A DNA stretch of 64,000 bases from Podocnemis expansa (lineage: Eukaryota > Chordata > Testudines > Podocnemididae), in NCBI GenBank assembly GCA_007922195.1, contig ML682059.1:16634205-16698204 (forward strand). Reading direction: 5' to 3'. A program made the translations under genes and the position numbers. Under the pieces are notes generated by a model. It was not told where the DNA came from. It worked only from the letters and a program-made list of their open reading frames with translations, and did no database searches. Of this stretch, positions 36,401 to 46,826 are shown piece by piece. Position 1 is the first letter of the stretch, and every line of letters begins with the position of its first letter.

Positions 36401-38959
36401 AGCTTAACCTTCTGAATGTGCCAAAATCAGGGTATCCCAGGAGGCCCAACTCACACTGGTGTCCTGTCTTGCTCCTCAACATGGACTATAAAATTGTAGC
36501 CCAGGCCATCTCACTGTGGCTCAGGTCTGTGCTGCAGGACATGATCCATCCAGACCAGACCTGTGCCATCCTGAGCCGGTCCATCTTCAGCAACTTGAGC
36601 TCCAGGAGGTCCTGGACCAGGTACAACTGTAGGGACGGTCTGTCGTTCATCCTCCTGGCCCTGGACAAGGAGATAGCGTTTGACAGGATGGACCATGGGT
36701 ATCTCCTGGGCACCCTGTGGGCATTCGGCTTCATACCCCGCTTTGTGGGGTTTATCTGGGTGCTGTACACTTTTGCAGAGTGCTTGGTCAAGCTCAGCTG
36801 GACCTGACCCAACGAATCAGCTTTGGGCAAGGAGAATGCCAAGGCTGCCTGGCTGTTGGGCCAGCTGTGCTCTCGGGCCATTGAGCCCTTCCTCTGTCTC
36901 CTTTGACAGAGGTTGATGGAGTTGGTGCTCTGTGAGCTGGAGCTGAGGCTGGTCCTGTCAGTGTATGCCAGTGATGTGCTTCTTGTGGTCCAGGACCCGG
37001 GTGACCTGGCACAGCTGGAGGCTTGCGAGACCATCTATTCAGTGGCCTCCTCTGCCCAGGTCTACTGGGTCAAGAGCTCTGGCCTGACAGAAGGGGGCTA
37101 GGTGGTCAGTGGTCTCCCTCCCACCCGCACTTCAAGCCATCCAGTGGAGTGCGTGTTTGCTGCTCTATCTCAGCATCTACCTTTCTGCCACCTATACCTC
37201 CCCAGATGAGAACTGGAATGATTTGGAAGGCGGGGTTGTTGGGCAGCTCCAGAAATGGATGGGGAGTGCTTTGGTACTTTTTCCCTTTATGGGAGGATGG
37301 TGCTCATCAACCAGCTTATCCTGTCCATGCTCTGGCACCGTCTCAACACCCTGGTCCTGCCTCTGATGTTGCTGGCCAACATCCAGAAGGCAATTCTGGA
37401 GTTCTTTTGGCCAGGACTGCACTGGGTCTCTGCAGGGATCCTGTGCCTTCCCCTGGAGGAGGGAGGGCAGGGCCTGTGCTGTGTTTAAAGCCAGGTCAGT
37501 TCCTTCTGCCTCCAGGCCTTGCAGAGACTCCTTTATGTTGCAGGTACTCCAGCATGGAGCCATCTGGTGCACACCTTTCTCTGTTGCTACTGAGGGCTCT
37601 GATACAACCAACAGTTTTCATATTCTCCTGACAGGTGGTCTGGGAGACCTCTCTGAGCTGCCAGCCTGCTACCAGGACCCCCTCTGGACCTTGAGGCTCG
37701 TCTCTGCCTCCAGGCTGCTTGTGCCCACTAAGGAGGGAGATCTCCTCACAAAGTCCCTGCTACGCAACCCCCATCTTTGTCTGCAGGTGTTGGAGGCCTC
37801 CTCCATGAGATGGGGGCTGGTGCTGGCAGGCATCACTAGGGTTGGGCACCTCCTGGACTATACCCAGGGAGACTAGGTGGACCTCTTTACATTGGCTCAG
37901 CACATGGGGCTCTCCATCCTCAAAGCCCCCAACTCCTACTCCAAGAAGTGAAGGCTGCCCTGTCCCCTGCTACTCGGGCCACCTTGAGTGGGTCCTGCAA
38001 GAGGGTACTCCCCTCCTCACTCTTAGTCCTGGCCCTCCAGAGCTCCTGATCGGGCCGTGACCCTATGAGCCCCCCAGGCCATCCCTGCCCTATACCCCAA
38101 GCCAGCTCCTAGAGCTGCAGCCAACCAGCTTCCAAACTGCACCTCACAAGTACCTCTGCATGCTCATGCTCCGTAGCATCCACTCCCTCGCCTTTGTGTC
38201 CCACCCTGAAGCTAAAGGGCAGGACCTTATTCCACCTGTGGAGGGCGAGGACTCCTGGGGGGGACAGCCTGTATTTTTCCCTGACCCCATGGTCCACCGG
38301 CAACATCAGTTTTTGGCTCCTGCATGGAGCTGTGAGCAATGGCACGTACCTCACATGGTTCACCCTGTACCCTGAGACGTGCCCCTTCTGCAGTGAGAGG
38401 GAGACACTGGCGCACGCATATCTGGAGTGCGCCAGGTTGCAGCCCCTCTTCTGGCTCCTCTAGAACCTCTTATTGAGGTTCTGGCTGCATTTTTCCCTAG
38501 GCATTCTTTCATACGCACTCTCCATCTGTGGCTCCACAAAGTCACAGGACCTCCTCACCAATCTCCTCCTGGCTTATACCAAGCTCACCATTTTTAAGAT
38601 GAGGGACAGGTCTGTGACTGTGGGGCTTACTTCTGGTCCCTTGTCTATTCATGCCTCTGGGCAGAGCTCCTCTGGGTAGCATCCACTGGCTCTTTTGACG
38701 CCTTCCTGGAGCAGTGGGCACTGTCCGGGGTTCTTTTCTCAGTGTCCCCCCACTCCCCCAAATCCCTCATTTTATACCTATGTCCTCACACCCATCCCTG
38801 GTTTTTCATTTGTTGTCCCTCACCTCCAATTGGATGTGGGCCCAGTGTCACCTCCCCTAAGGCCGGGGGAAGAGTTTTAGTGGTGGTAGGCTTGTGCCCA
38901 TCCACCACTTGGACTCCGAACAGGCTCACTCTGAGTGACTGCTGCCCTTAATATCTCAT

Positions 38960-39820
38960 GCTATACACAAACAGATACATTTTACTCTCATTTACACCAC
39001 AGTAAATGCAGAATAACTCTGTCTGTATTGTGATGGGGTTTTCTCTTTTTTTTTTTTTTTTTTTTGCTTTGAGACAATATTGCTGATATTTAAAAACTTA
39101 CTTGGAAAACTTAAGGTGAATTTCTCTTTCTTGATTTCATCCCATTATTTCTAATTATACGGCTGCATATCAACCTAAATATTTGTGCTCTCATTGGTGT
39201 TTTTAATCTTTATATATTTAAGAAAGTTATCATGACCTGCTTTCTTGTCACTTTGCAAAATGTATGTTATTCCATGAGCCAAAAAAACAAACAAAAAAAA
39301 GTGTAAAAAGACTGTTACTAAAGTTAAAAAGTCAAGTAATAAGGAGCTCGGAAATGACAGTAGGGTTGCTGGAATAATGAAATTTTGAAACAGGCCCTTG
39401 GTTTTAATGTACTGAAAGCTTGATTCTCTGTGTACTTCACATTGTCACTAGATGGTGTCTAAGAGAAAATTTTTTTTTTTTGATTTAGTGAAAAAGTAAC
39501 TTGTAAAGGTTTATTCTTATTATACATTAAGCATTCCCTACACTATATAAGGCTGTGTTTCAGCCTTAATTTTAACAGAAGATTTAAAAATTTTATTTTC
39601 TAGAATTCTAATAGAACAAATTATGAACACTATTTGAAATTTTTCATTTTATGAAAAGTTAATTGCTACAGAGACTAAATCATATTTTGCAATTTTCGTT
39701 GTTATATTTTTGTTTGTGCCCCACTGACAGGGAGTCTAAAACAGTTTGGGACCTGTCTTGTTATACACATTGCTACTCCTCACATGCTGATTTCTATAAA
39801 TTAGTACATACTAGCGTGTA
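38960..39820. other. AT-rich DNA, nothing recognised
   Basis: Begins with a poly-T run near 39046-39065. No gene or repeat family was recognised. Confidence 0.45.
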
Positions 39821-40017
39821 GGCTGTTTCCACTAGCAACTTAGTCTGAATTAAGGAAGCTTAATTTGGACTAACTTAGTCCCTGTCTACACTAGGCTTTG
39901 CTTAATTTGAACTAGTCATGATTTTTTATTTCAAACTAGCAAGTTAGTTTTAACTAGGAGAAGCGCAGCTAGTTCAAACTAAAATGTCCAGACTAAGCCT
40001 GCTAATATAGACATAGC
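39821..40017. mobile_element. Harbinger-type MITE
   Basis: The element begins GGCTGTTTCCACTAGC and ends GCTAATATAGACATAGC, imperfect inverses of the 'GGCTATGTCTACACT' class. TGTA occurs on both sides (39817-39820 and 40018-40021), one base longer than the usual 3-bp Harbinger TSD. The interior has repeated AATTTGAACTA/TTAGTCTGAATTAA motifs like those of the MITE at 4412. Confidence 0.7.
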
Positions 40018-40463
40018 TGTATTGGCAGAGCATTTTATAACATTTTGGCCCTCATGGAAAATAGATGTGCTAAGATGAACATATTGAATTCAACAACAAG
40101 TTTGCTGGGGTGTAAATGCTGTCATTCATTTCCTGGTACAAAAAAAGGAGTTTCTCATCACAAACTTCAGTAGCCTTGTGGAAAGTTGAGAGTAAGAGTT
40201 ACAATCTCATCTATTCTTACTACTGTTTAAATTCTCACGCAGTTCACACCGTTGTTATTAACTAAGAATGTGAACCTGAAAGACTGATAGAGAAAATCTG
40301 TTTAACACATCCTCTACCCTATCTAACACTCCTTTAAAAAAAAAAAAAAAAATAGACAGGCAGAGAGCTTATACAAGGTCACTACAGGCCCACAGGCCCA
40401 GTCATGCTTCCCTCTCACACTCCAAGCTTGCAGGGAAAGAGAGAATCTAGAATTCCTGATATT

Positions 40464-40608
40464 CAGGGCTATCCCAAGAAGTGGGTGGGGCAGTGTGTGT
40501 CTAGGGGGCATCACAGGGCCCACCAAACTGCAGAGCCCATGGTGGTTGGCCTGCACACCATCCCGTCTCCACCCCCCCCCCCCCCCGTCTCCACCAAGGA
40601 TGGCCCTG
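40464..40608. mobile_element. Small non-autonomous hAT element
   Basis: The element begins CAGGGCTATCCCAAG and ends AAGGATGGCCCTG. A perfect 8-bp duplication, CTGATATT, lies at 40456-40463 and 40609-40616. It contains a poly-C tract near 40572-40586. It is 145 bp and non-coding. Confidence 0.88.
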
Positions 40609-41309
40609 CTGATATTCTCATATTCTATTGCTGAGTAACAAATAAGTGTATGAGCTGCTGGGAAAAAAAAGCATGTCTCAATTCTGCCTCCAGGGATTGG
40701 TCTATAAAGAAATAACAAATCAGCAGTTACACTTGTAGTTCAAGTAATAAGGATCTAAACTAGGGACCTGAAGAGCAAGAGACTGAAACTCTGCTGAGGA
40801 TTTCCATGTGGGAATGGCATGTGATTTACAATAAGAAGACATCTTTAAAACAAGTTCCAAATGGGCAGCTTTATCAGTCTAGTAAAGCAAAAAAAGCAAG
40901 GAGTCTTGTGGCACTTAGACTAACAGATTTATTTATTGCATGAGATTTCATGGGAGAATATCCCACTTCATCAGATGCTTTGAAGAGGGAGAACTTACAG
41001 AACTGGATAAAAATAAATGCAGGGGAGTGTAAGACATGAGAGCAGGTCATACTGCAACAGCACATCAGAGCATTTAGAAGGATTCAAACTCTAGGAGAGA
41101 GCATACAGGGGGAGGGTGAAGTCAAATTACCTGTTATAATGTAAAAAGAATTCATAGTCATGATTCAGCCCTGCTTTCACACAATTTAATTTGCATATTA
41201 GTTCAATTTTTGGCTGTTTCTTTTTGAAGTCTTAATGTCCCATTGATTTTCTTGACAACCCTCCCAGATGATGCCAGAGAACAGCCTGTGACTAAACTGT
41301 GCTACTTTG

Positions 41310-42560
41310 TGCTCACTCGCAACCATTTCAGACTTGGGGACAGTTTATACCTCCCAACTCAGTGGCACTGCTATGGGTACCTGCATGGCCCCACAATATG
41401 CCAACATTTTTATGGGTGACTTAGAACAACGCTTCCTCATCTCATCCCAAAACACCTCTCTTCTACTTATGCTATTTTGATGACATCTTCATCATCTGGA
41501 CCCACGGCAGGGATGCTTTTAAAGATTTCCACAGAGACTTCAACAATTTCCACCCCACAATCAAATTGAGCCTGGAACACTCCACGCAGGAGATCTACTT
41601 TCTGGACACTACAGTACAAATTAGGGATGGACACATCAAGACCACTCTATACTGAAAAACTACTGATTGGTATAGTTACCTACATCCCTTGAGCTTCCAT
41701 CTGAAACACACCACAAGCTCCATTGTCTACAGCCAAGCCCTAAGATATAACTTCATTTTCTCTGATCCCTCAGACAGAAACAGACATCTTCAGGATCTCT
41801 ATCAAGCTTGCTTAAAACTATGGTATCTACCTGGAAAAATAAAGAAACGGATTAACAGGGCCAGATGGGTACCCTGCAGTCAACTAGTACAAGAAAGGCC
41901 CCCAAAAGAAAACAATAGAATACCACTGGTCACCACATGAAACCCTCAAGTCAGACCTCTACAACAGATCATTAAGGACCTCCAGCCTATTTTAAAAGAT
42001 GACCCCCTCACTCTCTCTAGTCTTGGAAGACAAACTTCTCCTCACCTACAGACAATCCCCGAACCTTAAACAGATACTAAGCAGCAACTACAGATCTAAC
42101 AACAGTAACATTAAAGCAGGCACATATCCCTGCATAAAACCACGCTGCCAGCTCTGTCCACATATCTGCACAAAAGACACCATCATAAGGCCTAATCAAG
42201 CCAGCTACTCCATCAAAGGATCCTTCACTTGCTCATACACTAATGTAATTTATGCCATCATGTGCTGGAAATGCTCCCAAGGCTTATACATTGGACAAAC
42301 AGGACAATCCTTATGCAGAAGATTAAATGCACACAAAACTGATATCAGAAATCACAACACACACACACACACAAACCAGTTGCTGAGCACTTCCATCTTC
42401 CTAATCATTCCATTGATGACTTGTTAATGATGGTCATCAATGGGACATCAAGACTTCAAAGAGAAACAGCGGAAATTGAACTAAAATGCAAATTAAATTG
42501 TGGGAAAGCAGGGCTGAATCATGACTATGGATTCTTTTCACATTATAACAGGTAATTTGA
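41310..42560 (+). pseudogene. Penelope reverse transcriptase/GIY-YIG protein, broken
   Basis: In one frame (about 41430-41940) the palm motif YFDDIFIIWTHG is intact at 41473-41508 (YFDD at 41473-41484). It is followed by 'DFNNFHPTIKLSLEHSTQEI', 'YFLDTTVQIRDGHIKTTLY', an in-frame TGA (41654-41656) and 'LKHTTSSIVYSQALRYN'. A frameshift leads into 41999-42427, which holds the Cys/His linker 'CIKPRCQLCPHIC' and the GIY-YIG core GLYIGQTGQSLCRRLNAHK (42281 onward). The catalytic YIG and Arg are present. The family copies RNA into DNA at nicks made by its GIY-YIG endonuclease. The 5' end of the RT is missing. Confidence 0.85.
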
Positions 42561-42704
42561 CTTCATCCTCCCTCTGTATGCTCTCTCCTAGAGTTTGAAT
42601 CCTTACAAATGCTCTGATTTGCTGTGGCAGTATGACCTCATCCTATGTCTTACACTCCCCTGCATTTATTTTCATCCAATTCTGTAAGTTCTCCCTCTTC
42701 AAAG

Positions 42705-43430
42705 TGTAACCCATGTGCCTAAATAGGTGCAATCTCTTTTAGGGACCCTTATGGCTGGGTTACGTTGCTGGGTAGATTTTGCAGCCCAGAAACCAGAAAC
42801 TTCTGGTAAGAGGATGAGGGAGCACACTGAGCATGCTCCACAAGTTTTATTGTTTTGCTGGAGTTACATGCCCAGGGAGAAGCCTGAGAGGAGCAGCTTG
42901 GAGAGGAACAAACAGAGAGCTGCAGAGGACATTGGCTAAGGGACTCAGTGAAAGGAGCTGAGCAGGAGTGGACTGCAGGATGTTTTGTCCCAGCTTTCGA
43001 CTGCTTTGCCGGGGAGTTGTCTGCAGTGGAACTGAGAGCTGGATGGCCAGTGACTTGACTACATGGTCCTGGCTGCACAGGAGGAAGAAAGGACTGCATG
43101 GCATCTGCCTGAAGATTCCTGCAGCTAGAGAGGATCAAGATTGCTTACCTTCTGCATTCAAGCCTCAAGGACTTAAAAGACTGCAATTGAGATAAGGGTG
43201 ACTCCACCTGAACTTTGGGACTCTTGGGTTTCTTACAGTTTTGTTTAAATGTATCATGGTGCTTTAGGATAAGGTGTGTTTAGTTAGTTAATAAAGTTCA
43301 TTGTTACTTTTCTGTTGAGTAATAGTTTAATGTAGGATGGAAACTCTGAGCAGTCTTTGCTGTGAGTCCTTTTAACAACTGGATCCTGGCTCTCCAGTTG
43401 CTTTCATCAGGGGTTTTCTCTGTGAGTGTA
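42705..43430 (+). repeat. Retroviral-type solo LTR, 3' end deleted
   Basis: It starts TGTAACCCATGTGCCTAAAT, exactly as the LTR edge at 10430. It shows an AATAAA signal near 43290 and shares long blocks with 24818-25623. Its final ~100 bp (the segment ending in GGTTACA) is absent. The expected PLE sequence 'catctgatgaagtggg' just beyond it is missing too, implying one deletion across the right junction. No gag, pol or env sequence is present. Confidence 0.75.
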
Positions 43431-43507
43431 ATATTTTCCCATGAAAACTAACGCGATAAATAAATCTGTTAGTCTTTAAGTGCCACAAGACTCCTCTCTT
43501 TATAACA

Positions 43508-44810
43508 GACTTTGTACTGGAAAAGACTAATAATCTAAGAATTATCTGTACAAATTTCACATTCAGTTCTTTGTCACATATTATGTTTGTATTTCTCTAT
43601 GCTCTGTTTGTATGTTATGCATCGCTGTTCTGCACTCAGTCTATTTATTATGTAAGTCTGTGAGAGAGCTGAGTTTAAAACGTTTTTAGCATATTTAGGC
43701 ATTGTTTAGCAATGGAAGTCATCTGATCAGGGTCCCTGCTCTTAGGCAAGATAGCAACTGCCTCTCTCAGAGGTATCCTACACTGCCATGTTTGAAGTTT
43801 GAGAGGGATGTGTCCTACTGGCAGACATAAAGAGCACCTAGGAAGAAGCAGCAGAATAGATAGATGAGACCTACTGGCCCAGTAGTGGTACATGTATCCT
43901 GCTGATGAAGCTTCTCCTACCACTAACCAAGTTTCAGAAGTCCATGAGTTGCTACAAAGTATTTTGGGGAGTCATTTATAGAGTCCTTCCCTCTGACTGA
44001 CAGATTGTCATCACTGCTAAACATGGATGATTGCTTTTGATCTACTTTTATGGATGACCTAATATGTTGTAGACAAAGACATTATTGAGGCACACCACAG
44101 CCTTTCATAGTGATCAGGAGGACCCACATAATCAGAAGCAACTTCTGCAGCACAGTTTATCTTTCTGATTCCCAGGCAGGTATGGCTTCTTCCCCTTCTG
44201 ACTCTGGGGAGCTTTGCACTGAGGTACACAATTGCTGTAGACAAAATTTGGACACAAAATCAATTGCAATGGGTAGTTAAGGATCCATTCATCCATGTAA
44301 AATCTTAACAGAATGAAGATGGGAAGTTCAGTGCAAATAGTCTTGTTTGTTTTTCTACTTTCATATTGGCTATAATTCTAGTGATAAGAAATTCCAGTGG
44401 TTCACACGGCTTTCACATTCATCTCCAATAGACACCATCAAATCCGCTCTTTACTTAGAACCTTAAGCAGTGACTTGAGCAATGTTTAAGGCAGTATGAT
44501 TTCCAAAATGTGCAGAATGTGTAAAAATGTGATGTGTTGATGTGTTGACATAACTTATGTCAAAGCATGAGGTCACTCTTAAGGAAGTAATGATCTTACG
44601 ATTTGATCCAATCTCTGTGTGATTTGGGTTTCAGCATTTTCCCTGTCCACCATCTGAAAAGTTTGGATAAATCTAAAGGGACACACTGATAACTCAAATA
44701 TTGAAAGTTTAAAAAAAATAATTCTATGTAAATAGTAGCTGGTGCATGATGCTTGGACTTCACAGCTACCTTAAGATTTCTTAATTTGTTTACATTTTTC
44801 ATAGTAGTGA
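43508..44810. other. No recognised gene or repeat
   Basis: Mixed AT-rich sequence with no supportable coding or transposon signal. Confidence 0.45.
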
Positions 44811-44814
44811 TGTG

Positions 44815-44985
44815 TGTGGTCTGACATGAAGGAGACCTATGTTCACTTCCTGCCTTTTTTCATGTTACATCACTGTGAATCAAGTTCAGAAGGGACTTGA
44901 TCCAGATCCAACATATCTGAGATTCAAGGGCCTAACCACCAGGCTACCAGTATGAGACAGTCTTCTGCCCTTCTTCCCACTAAAG
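44815..44985. repeat. Degenerate tRNA-derived SINE, partly palindromic
   Basis: The plus strand carries 'gaaggagacctatgttcact', resembling a B-box region. The minus strand across 44890-44960 reads 'gcctggtggttaggcccttg' (A-box-like) and 'ggatctggatcaagtccc' (B-box-like). Head-to-head tRNA-like halves like this occur in reptile SINEs. Too diverged for a firm family. Confidence 0.4.
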
Positions 44986-45706
44986 CCTCTTTTTAAAAAA
45001 CAGTTACTGGGTTTTGGCTTTGATTTTATTTTATCAAAATGTTTTCACAGTTTTTACCACTAATAACTTCAAAAGTCACAAATGTTTTCCCCAAACTGCA
45101 TTTGTCTTTCACCAGTTTAATAATTTCTATAGGTTAGTTGCTCTGCAGGGTGACAGGATTTATTCACAGACCTTGGTATTTATTGTATATGTAACTGGTG
45201 TGGTGACGACATTATGCTTCCAACATTGCTCTGGAAGCCTCATGTATTCTTCATATCCACTTTAAAGAACACCCTTAACAGTAGCAGAAGAAGGAAATAT
45301 TTATAAGTTAATTATGCCATTGTTCATTTGTGTGTTTTCTTATTCAGTTTAAATGTATAATAAACTCCAAACAACCTTTCTGAGCTCATCCTCATAGGTT
45401 GTCAGCACACAAGTCTATGCATAAAGGAACTCACATACACATATGCATCAACTACAATACAGCCACATGCCACACAGGCAGTCGCCGTCCAACATTATTC
45501 AGCACAGAATCTTCTTCACCACTCATCAAAGCCAGAACATGCATGTCCATGACACATAGTGCATGCCACATATGCAGCACTGTGGCATGCTCTACAGGCC
45601 CACCACAACTAACACACTCAAAGTGAATGAGTGAAGGGGGAACTGTTCCACTCCTTCAATGAGTTTCATCAGAACTGGCTGACTCTAAGCTTAAAAATGT
45701 CTAGGA

Positions 45707-46151
45707 CAGGGGTGGCCAAACTTATGGAACTCAAGAGCCAAACAAGCTGATCATTAAACCTTTGAGAGCCACACTGAGGCATATAGCCACATACATTTAC
45801 CTATTCCAAAATTACTAAGTTTAAAATTAATTGCACACTTTAATTTTATCATAAAAAGAGGACAAACATTGATCCTCCTAATGTCAGATTCTAATAATTA
45901 CTTAAAGCTACCATGAAAATTAGGCCTATACAGTAAAAACTTAGCTGCTGCTCAGTGTAGAAGGCTGCAGGCTAGTGGTGAGTTATTTAAAATCCCAACC
46001 ATGATGCACTTCTCCCCACTGTTCCAACCCCCTCCTCAACTCCTAGGGTGGGGCTGCTTTCCTAAATTGATTTCCTGACATTCTTCTGGGAGCCACAGTT
46101 TTTCATTCAAGATCCACATGTGGCTCCCAAGCCACAGTTTGGCCATGTCTG
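45707..46151. mobile_element. Non-autonomous hAT element
   Basis: The element begins CAGGGGTGGCCAAACTTATGG and ends CCACAGTTTGGCCATGTCTG. The 8-bp TSD is GTCTAGGA (45699-45706) versus GTCTTGGA (46152-46159). The 445-bp interior is non-coding. Confidence 0.88.
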
Positions 46152-46329
46152 GTCTTGGATGAAAAGATAAAGTATGAACTGTGTACAAACAAATGCTTGG
46201 GCTTGCTTGAAACAATAACTGTAAGCTAGGTGTGAACAAACCCATTCATTTCAATATGTACAGGTTATGGTTAATAGTCAGTGTTGTTACTAATTTCAAA
46301 ATTTCCTACCATTTCCTTCCTGCTAGCTG

Positions 46330-46760
46330 CAGGATAGAGGTGCTGCAGAAGGACCTAGGTGGAGCATGGTGTCATATGCTTAAAAGACTGGTACAGGCTC
46401 CTTCTGCAGCTGAGGGAATGGAAGAACAGTGCTCCCCTCCCACTGGCTGTAGCAGGGAGCACAGTAAAATGCTTCACTTGGTTCTCTAAGTGTACCCTTC
46501 CAGAGCTAGAAAAAGAGGAGCATAGATCTTCCTCCGCCTGGCTGCAGAATAGAGTCACTGCCTAGAGACTCAGGTGGAGAGCACTGGCGGTGCACAGTTT
46601 CCCAGCTTCAGCCAGGGGGCGGCAGATCAGTGAGGAGGGAGGCAGTCTTCCCTGAACTCCTTCCATCCGGCTGCAGTGGGGGGGGGGGAGCTTCTAGCAG
46701 AGACCAGAGGCATAACAATGACACCTGTGGCCCTCGAGCCAAAAAGACCTTCACTGCTAT
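46330..46760 (+). repeat. Unnamed dispersed repeat, copy 1
   Basis: Shares an ordered series of blocks with 55850-56250: a 'ctgtagcagggagcacag' block, an 'aatagagtcactgcctagag' type block, and a G-tract followed by 'gagcttct...gcagaga...'. The end 'gccaaaaagaccttcactg' near 46738-46759 could be a hAT-type terminus (the inverse begins CAGTGAAGG), but the opposite end was not found. Confidence 0.5.
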
Positions 46761-46826
46761 AGATCATGAGAACGTGGAACATAACAAAAGATGGACATAT
46801 TTGCCTTTATGCTCTGAGGTAATAAA

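Larger units (their letters stand above)
33081..38950 (+). pseudogene. Tx1-type LINE ORF2 (reverse transcriptase), endonuclease deleted
   Basis: ORF2 text begins just after the endonuclease, at 'DYPLVTV' near 33086. It continues through 'SFVASSWEFWQEQRDAFPSA' (33174) and 'LALLPKKGDLCDLQNW' (about 33925-33972). After an insertion it resumes at about 36448 with 'LLNMDYKIVAQAISL'. Reverse-transcriptase palm motifs follow: 'LALDKEIAFDRMDHG' near 36655, and the YxDD box as YASD near 36963-36974, where the first catalytic Asp is Ser. The C-terminal zinc motif is 'CPFCSERETLAHAYLEC' (near 38380-38430). Frames are broken many times. No APE-type endonuclease text is found. Confidence 0.75.
40853..43496 (+). 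mobile_element. Penelope-like element with inverted 5' copy of its own 3' end
   Basis: The first ~400 bp (about 40870-41262) is the reverse complement of the element's 3' region (about 42440-42704 plus the tail after the LTR). The body then runs in direct orientation from reverse transcriptase to GIY-YIG to the tail at about 43440-43496. The candidate TSD is TCTTTAAAACA (40842-40852) versus TCTTTATAACA (43497-43507). A retroviral-type LTR sits in the 3' UTR at 42705-43430. Inverted terminal copies like this are a known feature of Penelope elements. Confidence 0.85.
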
